Source: Gordionus sp. m RMFG-2023
Lineage: Eukaryota > Nematomorpha > Gordioida > Chordodea > Parachordodidae
Length of the DNA stretch: 64,000 nt
Assembly: GCF_954871325.1 (NCBI RefSeq)
Contig: NC_088775.1
Coordinates: 88,761,561-88,825,560, forward strand
Direction of reading: 5' to 3'
Part shown: positions 23,399 to 35,838 of the stretch, piece after piece
How the letters are laid out: each line of letters starts with the position of its first letter
How positions within the stretch are numbered: position 1 is the first letter of the stretch
The notes under the pieces: model-generated
Told to the model about the DNA's origin: nothing
The model's database searches: none
Seen by the model: the letters and a program-made list of their open reading frames with translations, nothing else
Translations under genes and position numbers: made by a program

Positions 23399-24872
23399 TA
23401 GTGTTGTAAACGAACGCGTTCGTGAACGAAGTTCGTTTTTTTGAAAAAAATGATGAACGGCGTTCCTTTTATTTTTGACGAACTTTGAACGTGAACGCGT
23501 TCCCTTTTTTACGACGAACGCGTTCGAATTTAACGTTCGTTCAATTTTAAAAATATTTTTATTTTTATTTTTATTTATTTGAAAAATTTAATATTTCCGA
23601 ATTTTTTTTAAAAATGTATTATTTATATTTTTTAATCGGCTGTGTATTTCCTTCTCACATTTCAATTTTTTTAACACATAGTTTATTAATTTGAATATTA
23701 TTATTGTTTATATTTTAATTTAATAGATTAGCATAAGCATGAATATTATTATTTAATCCTCATCATCTGATTCTGAAAATCCAAAATCAGATGAATCATC
23801 CTTACTATGGCCAAATATGATAAATGTTTTACATTAACATCCTATATTGAAGGAACTAATCCAATGCTTACCAAGTGTAAAATGTTGCCAAAAAGTATTA
23901 TATTATCAACATCTTCAGGTTACAATTTAAAACGACATATGATTTTAATATTAATTATTTGATTTTATATGATATAACTATGTTAAATCATTAAATTTGA
24001 AGAAATAATGCATTTGGGATATTTGACCCCAACAATAGTGATAGCTATTTTAAAATTAAAAAAATTAGTGGCCTCAAATATGGTCAATCATTGATAGACG
24101 CCGTATTAAATGGGATTAATAAAAGGTATTAAACATATCACTCTCAATTATTACATATATTTTATTTTTTTAAAGATTTGAACAAATATATAGGGATCAA
24201 TATGTTCTTTCTGCAATTATACATATAGCATTCAAACTTCAATGGCCATGGATAAAACTTCCACAGAACGAACATATTAAAAATAAACTTATAGCGTTAT
24301 TAAAAAAAATGCTTTGAAAACCCTAGAGAACTGTTAATTTCGAGATATCCTTTTTTTTGTCGAGAGTAGAATGGATTGGAAGAGGATAACTTATCTCAAT
24401 TTTTTGCAAATAACAAAACAATATGTTTTTAATTAATTCTACACGTTAAAAGACCTGTTTATTAGGTATAATACCGCAATCCCCTCATCTGCCCTAGAGC
24501 GTGTTTTTAGGCTAATGTCGTATTAACTGCCAAGTGTTCCTGTCTATCAGATAAATATTTTGAAAACAATTGTTATTAAAATTTAATAATAAAAATTTTT
24601 TTATAAATAAAAATATTTTTTTATTCGCTATATTATATTATATTATTATATTTTATTTATAATTATATTATCAAAATGAAACTATATTATTTTTTAACAT
24701 GGCTAAAATATATTGTATTAAAAAATATAAGTTTATTTATATTAAATTAAATTTAAAAAAAAAATTATCATAAAATTTTGAACGGTTTTATGAACGTGAA
24801 CGCGTTCCTTTTTTTTGAACATGAACGTTGAACGCGAACGCGTTCGATTTTTGAGAAATGTTTACAGTACTA
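23399..24872 (+). mobile_element. Degenerate hAT transposon, 1474 bp
   Basis: A perfect 8-bp target duplication CTTTAAGT (23391-23398 and 24873-24880) bounds the element. Ends are TAGTGTTGTAAAC and, inverted, TAGTACTGTAAAC. Both subterminal regions are packed with the palindrome GAACGCGTTC. Transposase remnants are visible. Near 23870-23945 is a BED-finger-like stretch (KCKMLPKSIILSTSSGYNLK). Near 24455-24510 is the C-terminal dimerisation motif (NTAIPSSALERVF). The coding region is short and full of stops, so the element is non-autonomous now. Confidence 0.8.
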
Positions 24873-25266
24873 CTTTAAGTTAATATAATGTTTATTTATA
24901 AAATAGATGAAAATTTATTTTTATTATAGATATCTTGAATAATATATAAGAATATTTTAAAATATATTTATTTGAACGTATAAGTATTACATTTTCTAAT
25001 ATAAGTTGATTCATTTGTTTGTTGCGAATAACACAGATTATCGCCCCGAAAAGAACCTTTCAACATAAGCTTGTGTTGTGGGAATCGCAAGTACTATAAG
25101 AAGAGATAGGTATATATAATTCTGGATATTCAATTTTTTTTGATTCTCTATATAATAAAGCTAATGAATTTTTTAGATTTAATTAAATAAATACAATTAT
25201 ATCAAAAATTGGTCATTTAAATATTTTGCATATTGAATACAGCAAATAGGATTGCTCTATATGAAG

Positions 25267-27789
25267 TAGGCCTATTCAAAAAAAATTCGAATATTCGATT
25301 CGATTCGAATAATTCGAATTGTTTTATCCGAATACGAATAATCATTTATTCGATTCGAATAAAACGAATTATTCGAATAAAACGAATTATTCGTAATATT
25401 TAATAAATTGCTTTTTAAAAAATAAATCTAACATTTGTCATTTCTATTTGATAACCTGCCAATCTGACAGGTGATGTGTTTCTAAATAGACTAGCAAAAA
25501 TTTTAATTTTAATTTCCCGTATTTTTTCAAAATTAATTATATTAAAAATTACACAAACAAAAAGTATATAAACATATATACAAACAAACCAAAGGTATAT
25601 AAAAATATATTATATCTTTATAATAAAATATTGTTAGCTAGCCTAAATATGTTAGAGGAGAATGATTCTAATGAAATAGTTATGGTTGATGTTGACAAAA
25701 TTTCTTCACAAAAAAGAGCGATTATATGGGATCAATATCAACTCAATGGTGAAAAGGCTGCTTGCAATCATTGCAAGAGCATTATTAAATGCAAAGGCAA
25801 AACAACAACGCCTCTTATTAATCATTATAATAGGTTTCATTCACATCTCTGTAAAAACAGTAATAAAATTGACACTTTTTTAAAGCCTATATCACCTTTT
25901 TCTTTATCTAAAAAAATTAATTATAAAGATAACTTACTAAAATTATTTATTAATAATAATTTATCTTTTAAAATTGTTAATTCACCTGATTTTAAAAATT
26001 TTATAAATGATCTTGATTCTTCTATAAAATCAATATGCTCCAATACTCTTAAATTGCATATGTATAATACATTTGCAGAAAAAGAACAGTTGGTAAAGGA
26101 TATAATATCCAAAAATAAAAGTCAGATTAATTTTTCATCTGATATTTGGACTAGCCCAACTCAGGTTCCCTTTTTAGGGTTAACAGCCCATTTTATTGAT
26201 GATAATTTTAAAATAAATAACATAATTTTGGATGTTGCTCCAATAAATGAACAACATTCAGGTGAAAACATATTTAAAGCCTTTATTAAAATAATTAAAA
26301 ATTATAATTTGGAGAATAAAATTTTTTATATAACTCTAGATAATGCTACTAATAATAAAACATTTATTGATACATTTTCTTTAAAATATCCATCAATAAA
26401 AATAGGGCACATTCGATGCTTTGCTCATGTTATTAATTTAATATCCAAAGAAATTTTAAAAATTTTAAATCCATCAATTTTACTACGAAACATTATTAGG
26501 ATGATGCGTAATTCTCCTAAGAAATTAAATTTATTAAAAAATATATGTATTTCACTACATCCTCCTATAAATTTTTTAAAACCCAAATTGGATTGTGAAA
26601 TAAGGTTGAATAGCACCTGCCAAATGATTGAAAGGAGCTTATTGTTAAAGCCTGCTATAAAAAAATTAGTTAATGAAGTTATAACTAATATTATAATTCT
26701 TCAAGAAAAACAATTATCAGAGGTAAACTAAAATTTATAAATAGGTAAATAATACTTTATTAACATAACATATAGGAGGAATGGGACGATCTTGTAAAAA
26801 TTAAATCTATCTTATTGCCTTTGTATGAGACTACAAATATGGTTTGTGGGCCTACTTATAATTTGGTTATACCCTATTATGTTCTTATTCTTGAACACTT
26901 AAAAAATGAGAAACCTTGTTTCCATAAAACCTCTAACAATGATTTCAAAGTGGCATGTGATAAATTGTTGGGCTATTACAATTTAACTGCAGATGATGCA
27001 ATAATAGCTACAATATTGGATCCCAGGCTCAAAATATTTTAAATTATTATCTCTTGATTATGATATTGATATATCCAGGTTAACAAACAAATTTAAAGAG
27101 ATTTACAGCAGATATACAGGTATTTAATTTACCCCCATTTAAATACATATCATTTTATTTTATAAGCTGCTGATAATTACAACTGCCAAAATAAGAATGA
27201 AAGTCAACAAAACAGGCTTGACATTGTTTTTAAACAAAATTATGTTCAACTATGTGAAATCGATTTTTACCTGAGCCAAGATCAAAGAGTGATACTGATC
27301 CATTAATGTGGTGGAAGACAAATGCACATAGGATCCCCATACTCTCAAAAATGGCAAGAGATTATTTATCTATACAAGGAACATCAACTGCGTGTGAAAG
27401 ACTTTTCTCAGTTGGCACTAATTTGTTGTCAAAAAACCGCATGTCGTATAAAGAAGAAAATATAAGATAAACCCTTTGCCTTAAAAATTGGCTTAAAATT
27501 ATAAATTAAATGAATAATATAATATTTTAATTTTGTTTATAACTTGATTATATTTATTTGTCATCGGATTATTATAATTTTTTCTGTTTGAAATCAAATT
27601 TGCAATAAAAAAATTTGTCAATGTATTTGAGTATGATTTATTTTATTAAGAAAATTCATTTCAATTATTCGAATAATTCGAATCGAATACAAATAGTAGA
27701 TTTTATTATTCGTACGAATTCAAATAGTAAATTATTCGATTCGTTGAATAATGCACTATTCGATTCGCATACGTTTTTGAATAGGCCTA
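25267..27789 (+). mobile_element. hAT transposon with BED-finger transposase, 2523 bp
   Basis: Ends are TAGGCCTATTCAAAAA in inverted orientation, flanked by ATATGAAG (25259-25266) and ATATAAAG (27790-27797). These are 8-bp duplications with one mismatch. Both subterminal regions (25290-25390 and 27660-27775) carry many copies of ATTCGAATAATTCG-like motifs, plausible transposase binding sites. One split transposase gene lies inside. The element sits in a family C repeat. Confidence 0.88.
25649..27509 (+). pseudogene. hAT transposase, three exons, recently inactivated
   Basis: Exon 1 (25649-26722) has a BED zinc finger (CNHC...HYNRFH), then the RNase H-like core with SSDIWTSPTQVPFLGLTAHF and CFAHVINLISKE. 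Exon 2 starts at 26776 after a 53-bp GTAAAC...ATAG intron and includes ATILDPRLK. A second intron is likely at 27120-27166. The C-terminal dimerisation domain (DPLMWWK... STACERLFSVGTN) is at about 27290-27470. I see one base too many in the A-run after CTC near 27032, another frame change near 27270-27290, and a TAA at 27468 before the natural end at 27509. The ATG at 25649 is preferred over upstream non-ATG codons. Otherwise it is well preserved, so activity was lost recently. Confidence 0.8.
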
Positions 27790-28189
27790 ATATAAAGAGT
27801 TAAAAGATTGTGGACCATAAGGTATAGTAAAAAAAAAATAATACATACTTTTTATGGATATTATACAAATATTTTGATCATTAACGACGCATAGTAAAAT
27901 ATCTGATACACCCCAAGGAAAAGGATGTAAAAAAAAATGTGATTTATTTTATTTTCAACCAGTTTAACTCATTTTTTTTATAAAGGTTTTTTTTTTTACT
28001 CCTTCAAAAAATTATTATATCGGTGTTACAGTTACGGATCAGATATTTATGAAGGTTTATAACGGTTTAGCCTATCATTCGGGTTCACTCTGGATCCCTG
28101 GTTATCATAAATTATTAGGTGGTATAATATTTGGGTATATTATAAAATGGAGTTGTTTTGTATAGTAGACAACTCATTTACTTATAGCA

Positions 28190-28292
28190 TTTGTAGGTAT
28201 CTCTCTAGGCTTACATAATATTATTTTGGCTAAAATTTAAATCAAGCCGTTTTTAAAAATCGACCAAAATAGGGCCATTTAACAAATACTAA
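28190..28292. repeat. MITE family 1 fragment
   Basis: ATATTATTTTGGCTAAAAT is followed by AAGCCGTTTTTAAAAATCG and a CCATTTAACAA end, matching the right half of family 1 copies. The left half is not recognisable. Confidence 0.45.
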
Positions 28293-28431
28293 TTTGATAT
28301 GATGTCTAAAGACTATTCTGTTCTAATAATGTCTTGGAAATTTGGGGAAAAAAAAATTTGATAATATTACAGAACATAATGTAATGTAATTTCAAATTTT
28401 TGATATATTATTTACTTCGATTATAGATACA

Positions 28432-29252
28432 ATGGTTAATGGAGAAAATGAAATTGAGGAAATAATATTAAGGCGATTACAAGATGAAGGCAATATTTTG
28501 ATTCATGGTATACACCATATTATGATTGAATTAGAAGAAAATAATAGTGTTGACAATATGATTCTCATGATTATAAGTATCGTAATACAACTATGCCTAA
28601 ACTACATCTCTAGCATACTCACCTCACCACCACCTCTCTGTGAATGTACAACTCATGTACCTAAAGAAAATATATCTACGTTCTAATATATTTACTAATA
28701 ATACATAATCATCTTAAATACCTTAAATTTACACAAGTAGAAATTATGGAAGCACAAGTAATGGAAATACGAGGAATGAATAACTAGTAGAAGAAACTTG
28801 AATACATGCAACTAACTTCAACCTAATATAAATGGAAATGACACACCTAACTGATACAAATGGAACTGATAGAACTTTACCCCATTTTCCACCATGCTTA
28901 CCATTAATACATCTGAATCTTATTCTACCCAATCCAAACTCATGCTTACTACTAATACAACTGATTCATCTGAACTATTTGACATCCATGCTTATTACTA
29001 ATGCAATTGATACACTCGAATACTATTCTACCCAGGCTTCCACATCCATCCCTACCTCTAATAAAACTGCTACAACTGACATTCCTGATTCTTATTCTAA
29101 CCAGTATTCTACGACCATGTTTACCACTAATACAAAATGATATACCTGATTCTTGTTCTATCCACACTATTCCCAAGAATTGTGAAAATAATACTAATAC
29201 ACTTTGCAAAATAAATGGTAAAACATTTACTGCTTACCCTCCGGATTGTAAG
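28432..29252 (+). pseudogene. Decayed chitinase-like 3' exon (mucin-like linker plus start of CBM14)
   Basis: This looks like a relative of exon 9 of the chitinase at 41584-45152. The first part reads HIMIELEENNSVDNMI where the chitinase has GVMIWELAQDSSKSLI. Then comes a Thr/Ser-rich stretch with imperfect repeats (TMLTTNTTDSSE-like, about 57-60 bp units, 28850-29135). It ends FTAYPPDC followed by a GTTGGA donor at 29251, parallel to AYPPDC and the GTTGAA donor in the real gene. Frame changes are needed between the parts. No catalytic exons precede it and no final CBM14 exon follows. I infer a partial gene duplication that has decayed. A separate mucin-like gene is the alternative. Confidence 0.4.
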
Positions 29253-32199
29253 TTGGAATAAACTTATATTAAAAATATAAAGTGGGAAATAATTCCCGGA
29301 AAACTCCCTTAGTAACTTATTTTAAGTATCAAATAATAACCCCACCGCCAAAAAACGAAAACATTTTTTTTTAAAATGATTAATCCCCGATTTAAGTATC
29401 GATTTTTATGATTATACTGAAGAAGAAATATAGAAAAAAATTTAATATTTTGGGACTTTATTTTGAAGAAAATAAGTATACATCACTGTGGTATATTACG
29501 ATTTCAGTGAAAATAAGTAGATGGGGGAGGGTGGCGTTTGCAGAGTTTTTGTCAGGGGGTCTCCTATTATTCCTAAAAATATTAAAAAATGTTTAAATGG
29601 ATTGGTCAAAAATTTGAAACCTTATTTATAAATATTTTCATTTTTCTTTAATCTTCCATAAAATTTTTGATTAATTGTTGCAAGATAGTTATTTTATAAT
29701 GTTACATTTAAATTGTTTATTTAATATTATTTTTTATTTTGTTAATTGGATGATTAAATTTTTATTTAAACGAGAGAGGTTTAATTTCAATTTACATACA
29801 ATAATTTACTTTGATATTAACAAAAGGAAACAAAATTATATATACTTCAATAATAAATATTAATAATATTTACATTTTGGACTTTTATATTTAAAAGAAA
29901 TATTATTTTACTTTAAAATTTTACTACCAATAAAATCATTATCTAATTACCTACCAACATAGTCTATTCTGGTCTAATCGAACACAATTCTACTCCAATC
30001 GAACCAAATAAGAAATAATTCAGAACATTTGATATTTTTCTTTTTTGAGAGTTGAGAACTGATTTCTCAACGTTTGGGGATTTTTTTTATGATAGTATTA
30101 GTATTTCAGTTTTAATTCTGAAGGATTAAATACGTCAATTTTAATATACGAGACTAGCTTTTGTTTTTATCTGAACCCAAATACTTCAAATTCCTGTTAA
30201 TTCATGGCTGAATGCCATAAATATTTTAATATATTTCAAACTATAGTTATTAAAATGGAAAAATTTTCCCGAAATATAAAAAAAAAATTATACATATTAC
30301 AATGCATACAAAGATAAAAATTTGAAATATCTGCTAATACAACATTTTATTTTAATTTATTCAAGTCATTATAATGAATTTTAGTTTTATAGAGAGAAGA
30401 TAGAATGGAAAAAAAAACGAAGATGCTTGAAATTTGATAAACCTAATAGACTTATGAAATGGATGTAATAAAAATTATGGAAAATAGATTTTTTTAAAAA
30501 AGAATAGGATAGTTTATATTCCTTTGAAGCGGTGACACCTACTATTGCATATTGATGTGATTCTGGGCGTAGTGGTTGGTCCAATGACAACTATATTTAC
30601 AAATTTTTTAAAAAATATATAATTTTTGTACATATATTATTAGCGTGTACTTTAAATCTCATGTCTTCATTTTTAAAGTATGAGCACTAATAATGTATTT
30701 TAAAAAAAATAGTCTGCTTAGCTGTCTGTATAGCTTCCTCTAACAATCTAAAATTGTAAGAGGTTATTAAAAATTACTTACAAAGGGTATAAGCAACCTT
30801 ATGGAAAAAAATATTAAATAATTCTTTTGTTCTTTCATTTCCTTTCTTTCTTTCTTTATTTCTTTTTATTTTTCTTTCTTTCTTTTATTTAATGTATATT
30901 TATAAAACAAACAAAAATAAGGTGTTGGTTCATAATCTGTTTCTATGCTAAATAGAAATAAGTTTCAAATATAAGACTTTTCACGTTTTAATCATGATAA
31001 TGGTATATTATTTTATAATTTTTTTTAAATTCTAAATTATAAGAATTTATTATGCTAAATAATGTCTAAATGTTCAATTCTCTCTCTTAGATTTCAAAAA
31101 TTATGGTTGACCAAATTTAATTTTTGGTGAATTTTCTATATCAATAATAGCTTTGTATTAGGTAAATGAAACATTTGTACCATTGTTTGGGGTTTCTAAG
31201 TATGTTGTGCTTATTGTCTCTATTTCTTCACCTTTGGCTAAATGAATAGTGTTTAGATATCAAATATATTGCTAATTTTAAAAAAAAATAATTACTGTAA
31301 TTTGTGACAGAAAACTGAAGGATAATTACACATGCGATCAATACCTATATTTATGTTTAATATAAGCTTGTTAATTATGCTTTTATTTGATTAGAGAAAA
31401 TATCTCCAACTCATTTAATAATATAAATTATAAATTTTAATTAAACCTTATATATTATTGATTATATAAAAATTAGAATATAATTTATAATTACTTACAT
31501 GTAAGTACAACATTTAAAGCATATTATAATGTGAGATAAAAAACTTCAAAATATTAACTTGTTTTTGTGTTGTATGTTGTTATATATATATTTTGTAAAA
31601 TTTAATAAGCAAAATATTAATTTTTTGATAAATAATTTTAAAATAAAATAAACTACTTAAATGATTAACAATAACTATAAGTATAGAGACCTTGATTTGG
31701 TTTTAATTTATTCTTAAAAGGACATCAATTTTTTTTAAATTTTAAAAAGGCTATCAAATATCCAAAAATTTTGTGGAAATTATATATTTAATAACAAATT
31801 ACTTAAAAATTGTAAATTTCTTTTTTTGTATGACTGGCTAATCTTCATTTTAATATTTTATTTTTTATTAATATATATTAGCTTAAGCTTCGAATTTTAT
31901 ACTAAACAGATCTAAAATATTACCTTCTGAAAATTACAGGAAATTTAATCTCAATTTATCAAAAGGATCTTTAAAGACCCTGCTTGCATTTTATTCTTTT
32001 GACATCTATATACTATTAAAATGATATTTTAGAAATTTAAACTAAACATATAAAATATAATAATTTTAAAAAAATTTAATCAAATATTATATTCTACTTT
32101 ATTTCATTTTGAAAAAAAACCAAAATTTTAATGGAAGATATGTTTTTTAACAATATGTTCCATTTAAACCAGGTAAAATAATGAAATCCAAACGAGGCG
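29253..32199. other. No gene seen
   Basis: AT-rich spacer. A TTTC-rich simple-sequence tract is at about 30838-30890. Short open frames here are low-complexity Phe/Lys/Asn runs. Confidence 0.5.
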
Positions 32200-32545
32200 A
32201 ATTAGGATTATGTATGATTTAGCGATCAACATCGGCTTAATTTTTCAAGCCCGGCCCGAAAACAATTTTTTTTAAAAAATGTTTTTTAAATATAGAAATT
32301 ATTTTTTTATAATTATATAAAATAAAAGATATATCTTATATGGCATCTAGTTTCTAAAAATAAAATCGAATATTTTTATTTTACATTAAAAATTCAACAT
32401 TATAATTGATAAATTTAGATATATTTAAAAATAATTTCGAGGCCCGACCCAGCCCAATCCCGTTTTTTTAAAATAGGCCCGACCCGATACCCGTTCGGGC
32501 TAAACCGGGTACGGGTCGGGCCTACTTTTACAGATCTCTAATCAA
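32200..32545. repeat. Family D element with GC-rich inverted ends
   Basis: The left end has AAGCCCGGCCCGAAAAC. The right end has GGCCCGACCCAGCCC, then CCCGTTCGGGCTAAACCGGG and GGGTCGGGCCTAC, finishing near CAGATCTCTAATC. The AT-only centre is about 170 bp. This is the clearest of the GC-rich-ended copies. Confidence 0.5.
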
Positions 32546-32814
32546 ATATATAATTACCTTATAAAGGTAAAGATTACAATGAAGATTAAAGTTTTAAAAT
32601 TGGAGGAAAAATTACAATTACAATGAATATAGTAGGGAAGATCGGGTAACATGCTAGCACTAAATGGCAAACGTCAATAAAATTAAAAACTTGACAATAT
32701 TGAATAAATAATATCTCATTTTATTTCACTTGTTTACTTTTATTATGCTATACGTAAAAATTATACTTATTTTTTACAATATTAATTTTTCCGAAAAAAA
32801 TATTTGGGTAGTTA

Positions 32815-33490
32815 AACCCTAATTTTTTTAAAAAAAAGTAGCGCTACCGATATTGCTACCCATCAAAAAAAAAGTAGCGAGCTATTTAGCTACTATTTTT
32901 TAAAAGTAGCTTTAGTTACTGCTTAAGCTACTTTTTATAAAAACTTTATTTTTTGCATATAAGGGATTATAATACAAAAAATCATCATTTATTAAATATT
33001 TAAATATAGTTATTTTTTGATTATAAAAAAATTTATGAAAAATAAAATAATTTATATACTATTGTTGTGAATTCAAATTGTGAATTCAAATTTAACTTTT
33101 TATTTTTGTAATTCAACTTGTATTACTTTTTATAATTCAAATCTAACCTTTTATTTTTAATTCATATGAATTCAAATTTATCTTTTCAATTTAACTTTTT
33201 ATTTTTGTAATTCAACTTATATTTTTAATAACCTTACTTTTTGTTTTTATATATATTCTAATTTATATTTTTAGAAAATATATATATACCTAAAAAGAAA
33301 AAGAAAGGGATATAATAAAGTTAATAATAATAAAATAAATTTTTACATACTTGCACGTTTATCATGATTCTCTTCAACTATCATCCCTCCTAAGTATAAA
33401 GCGATGATTAGAAAGTACAAGTTTCGCCTTACTAAATAATCTCTCAACATTATCACTTCAAGGCATTATTTAATTTTATATACATTTTTA
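32815..33490 (-). mobile_element. hAT fragment with AGTAGC-rich end
   Basis: The region 32838-32945 contains several AGTAGC/GCTACT motifs in both orientations, as at the end of some hAT elements. On the minus strand at about 33395-33470 the frame reads DNVERLFSKAKLVLSNHRF, matching the hAT C-terminal dimerisation region. Between them is an AT-rich repeat of an AATTCAAATTTAACTTTTTA-like unit (33065-33235). The rest of the transposase is absent. Confidence 0.45.
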
Positions 33491-34070
33491 ATATATAAGA
33501 TAAATTATCAAAAATACTCATATGTATTTTTAGATTAAAAAAAACGGGTCTAGGGGATTTTTATTATTATATTAGTATCATTTATTTCAAAAAAAAATAA
33601 TACCAATGGAAGTCGTTTTATTGTTCTAACTACTGATTATTTTCTATTTCCTTTTGATAACATGATTTTTTTTAGTGATTTATAAAAAAACTTTTTGACT
33701 GATCAATTATCAAATAAATATAAAAATTTAAAGCTAGGATTAGACAAAAATTATGTTCTTCCCTATGTGAATGCAAAAAAAGAAGATTCTAAACAGATCC
33801 ACATAAAAATTTGATAGCCCTAATATTACATATATATAAATTTAATATATGTTTTTCAATAAAAAAAATTTGATCAAATTGGATGTTTATTTATAATATG
33901 TTAATATTTGAAAGGTCAGATTAAATCGTTGGTAAAAAAAAATAAAGAATTTTATTTATGATACAATATTTATTTTAATTTATAAAATATTGAGAAATTT
34001 AATTTTTTATAAAAATAAAAATAAATACCAGAGTAAATCTATTAATATATTAAAAGTGAAAACAAGCAAT

Positions 34071-34572
34071 AATTATCATTCAATGTTCTGTTAATGCTAA
34101 TTTTTTCCATAAACATATATTTGAGTGATATAAATACTAAATAGCCAAATTTTTACATAAAGATAAGGCCAAGAGCAAGAGAGTTTAAATAATATATAAG
34201 TTATTGTTGGATAACTGAAATATTTATTTGAATATTAACTTATCCTTTATTTTTATATTAATTTTTTCTTTATTTTCATATTAATTTTTTCTTTATTTTC
34301 ATATTAATTTTTCTTTATTTTCATATTAATTTTTTCTTTATTTTCATATAGAAATATATATTTGATAATTATCATTCAATGTTCTGTTAATGTTAATTTT
34401 TAAAAAACATATATTTGAGTCATATAAATAAGCCAAATTTTTACATAAAGATTAGGCAACAAGAGCAAAATAGTTTAAATAGTACATAAATTATTGCTGG
34501 ATAACAGAAATATTTATTTGAATATTAACTTTTAATTCTTTATTTTTATATTAATTTTTTCTTTATTTTCAT
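34071..34572. repeat. Tandem duplication (about 297 bp) with internal 23-bp repeat
   Basis: AATTATCATTCAATGTTCTG at 34071 recurs at 34367. The following 180 bp match closely, including CCAAATTTTTACATAAAGAT and the TATTTATTTGAATATTAACT end. Inside, ATATTAATTTTTTCTTTATTTTC is repeated about four times (about 34255-34350) and is present again at 34545-34572. Confidence 0.75.
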
Positions 34573-35601
34573 ATAGAAAATATATATTTGAAATGTTCTT
34601 CTTAACTTTATTTTTACATCTTTTGTATTTTTATATTTATAATGAAGAAATCAAATCTGATAACAGATTTATATAATATTTTATTTTTAGTTTTATTATG
34701 TGTACATTTCTTATAAATAAATACGTTTTGTTTAAATAAAATAAATAACTCTTTTAATACTAGCCATATTCATTAATTTTTATCTATATATACGTTTAAA
34801 AATATCCACTTAATAATAAACATCGAGAAGTTTTTAATTTTAACAAAATAGAAACATTTAGATTAAAGGCTCTGTAAAGATTATTAAAACGTGTTAACTT
34901 AGTATTATTATCATCATTCAAAAATTACATATTATTAATGCGTAGTATACATGCAACTTGCAAGTATGATGTATATATTTTCAAAAGAAAAAATAAAAGT
35001 TTAACCACGATCACCAACTACCATAGAATATTTTAGCATCTGAGAGCTCCTCAGGAAGCAAACTTAAAATTACAACTCATTTATTTCTATCCCTTTTATT
35101 TTGGGAATTTATTACATATTACTATAATATCGAAATAAGATTAGCGAACGTCATCTTAAATTGTAAAATAAATAAAATTACCAGATAGGATTATCTTTCC
35201 AAGTGGTACATTAAAGCTGTAAAAATATAATACATGGTATTTTTTGTAATTAAGGGATTTCCTGTATGTGGAGGGGATCATATCTAAATACCACATAAAT
35301 TTTTTTAGATATTGATATGGAAAGCATTGTATACTGTTATGTGATGGTTGTAAACACGTAACAAAGATAAACTTATAAGATGCAATGGAACAAAATTAAA
35401 ATAAAATTAAGCCTATATAACTTATATAAATTCCTTTTTATTATCCTCTAAATTTCAAATTATCCATTAAAAATCAGCCTATAAACACGTTCAAATAATA
35501 GTTTTATAAATTTTACACATGCGTAGCTTGCCCGCCCCTCCAAAGTGTACACTTAATACAAAAACTTTCCCCATTTTCTTTAAAATTATTCTGAAGAATA
35601 C
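34573..35601. other. No gene confirmed
   Basis: AT-rich. On the minus strand at about 35185-35220 a short exon-like piece (FNVPLGKIILS) is bounded by TTTTACAG and a GTAATTTT donor. It may belong to the unidentified minus-strand gene, but its phase does not join the exon at 35602-35691. Confidence 0.25.
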
Positions 35602-35691
35602 TTGCAGCTCCAACATTAGATGAGGATATAGACTTTTATCGCGTAGCACGTAAAAATTTTTATCTTCCACTTTTATGTAGATTCGCACCAA
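35602..35691 (-). CDS. Possible internal exon, unidentified
   Basis: Thirty codons begin LVRIYIKVEDKNFYVLRDK, continue SLYPHLMLELQ, are bounded by CACGAG and a GTATTC donor, and have ordinary amino-acid composition unlike the spacer. Phase 0 at both ends. An upstream candidate exon at 36806-36848 also ends in phase 0, so the two could join across the family C repeat at 35839-36338. No family recognised. Confidence 0.3.
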
Positions 35692-35838
35692 CTCGTGACT
35701 AAAGTAAAGTTAACCGACTCTAGTTTTAATTCCAAGTGATTATAATTAATAAAAAGATACTACACACATTTTTTTTAAAAGGAAACAAAAAAAAAGCAAA
35801 ATATAATAACAAACATGTAAGGTGTCCTTGCCTTCTCA

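Larger units (their letters stand above)
23255..28101. mobile_element. Family C element (GGGACCC ends) split by two hAT insertions
   Basis: Three pieces (about 23255-23398, 24873-25266 and 27790-28101) align in order with the uninterrupted copy at 35839-36338. They share TTTTATTGAAGCAACA, then TTTGAACGTATAAGTATTA and ATAATTCTGGATATTCAA, then TTTACTCCTTCAAAAAAT and a GGATCCCTGG end. The two gaps are exactly the hAT elements 23399-24872 and 25267-27789, so those inserted later. The left end is diverged, so its start is approximate. Confidence 0.65.

Noticed and set aside
28744-29209. Minus-strand open frames opposite the chitinase-like relic
   Set aside because: They mirror the Thr/Ser-rich repeat on the plus strand. 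The plus strand has the AYPPDC motif and the splice donor.
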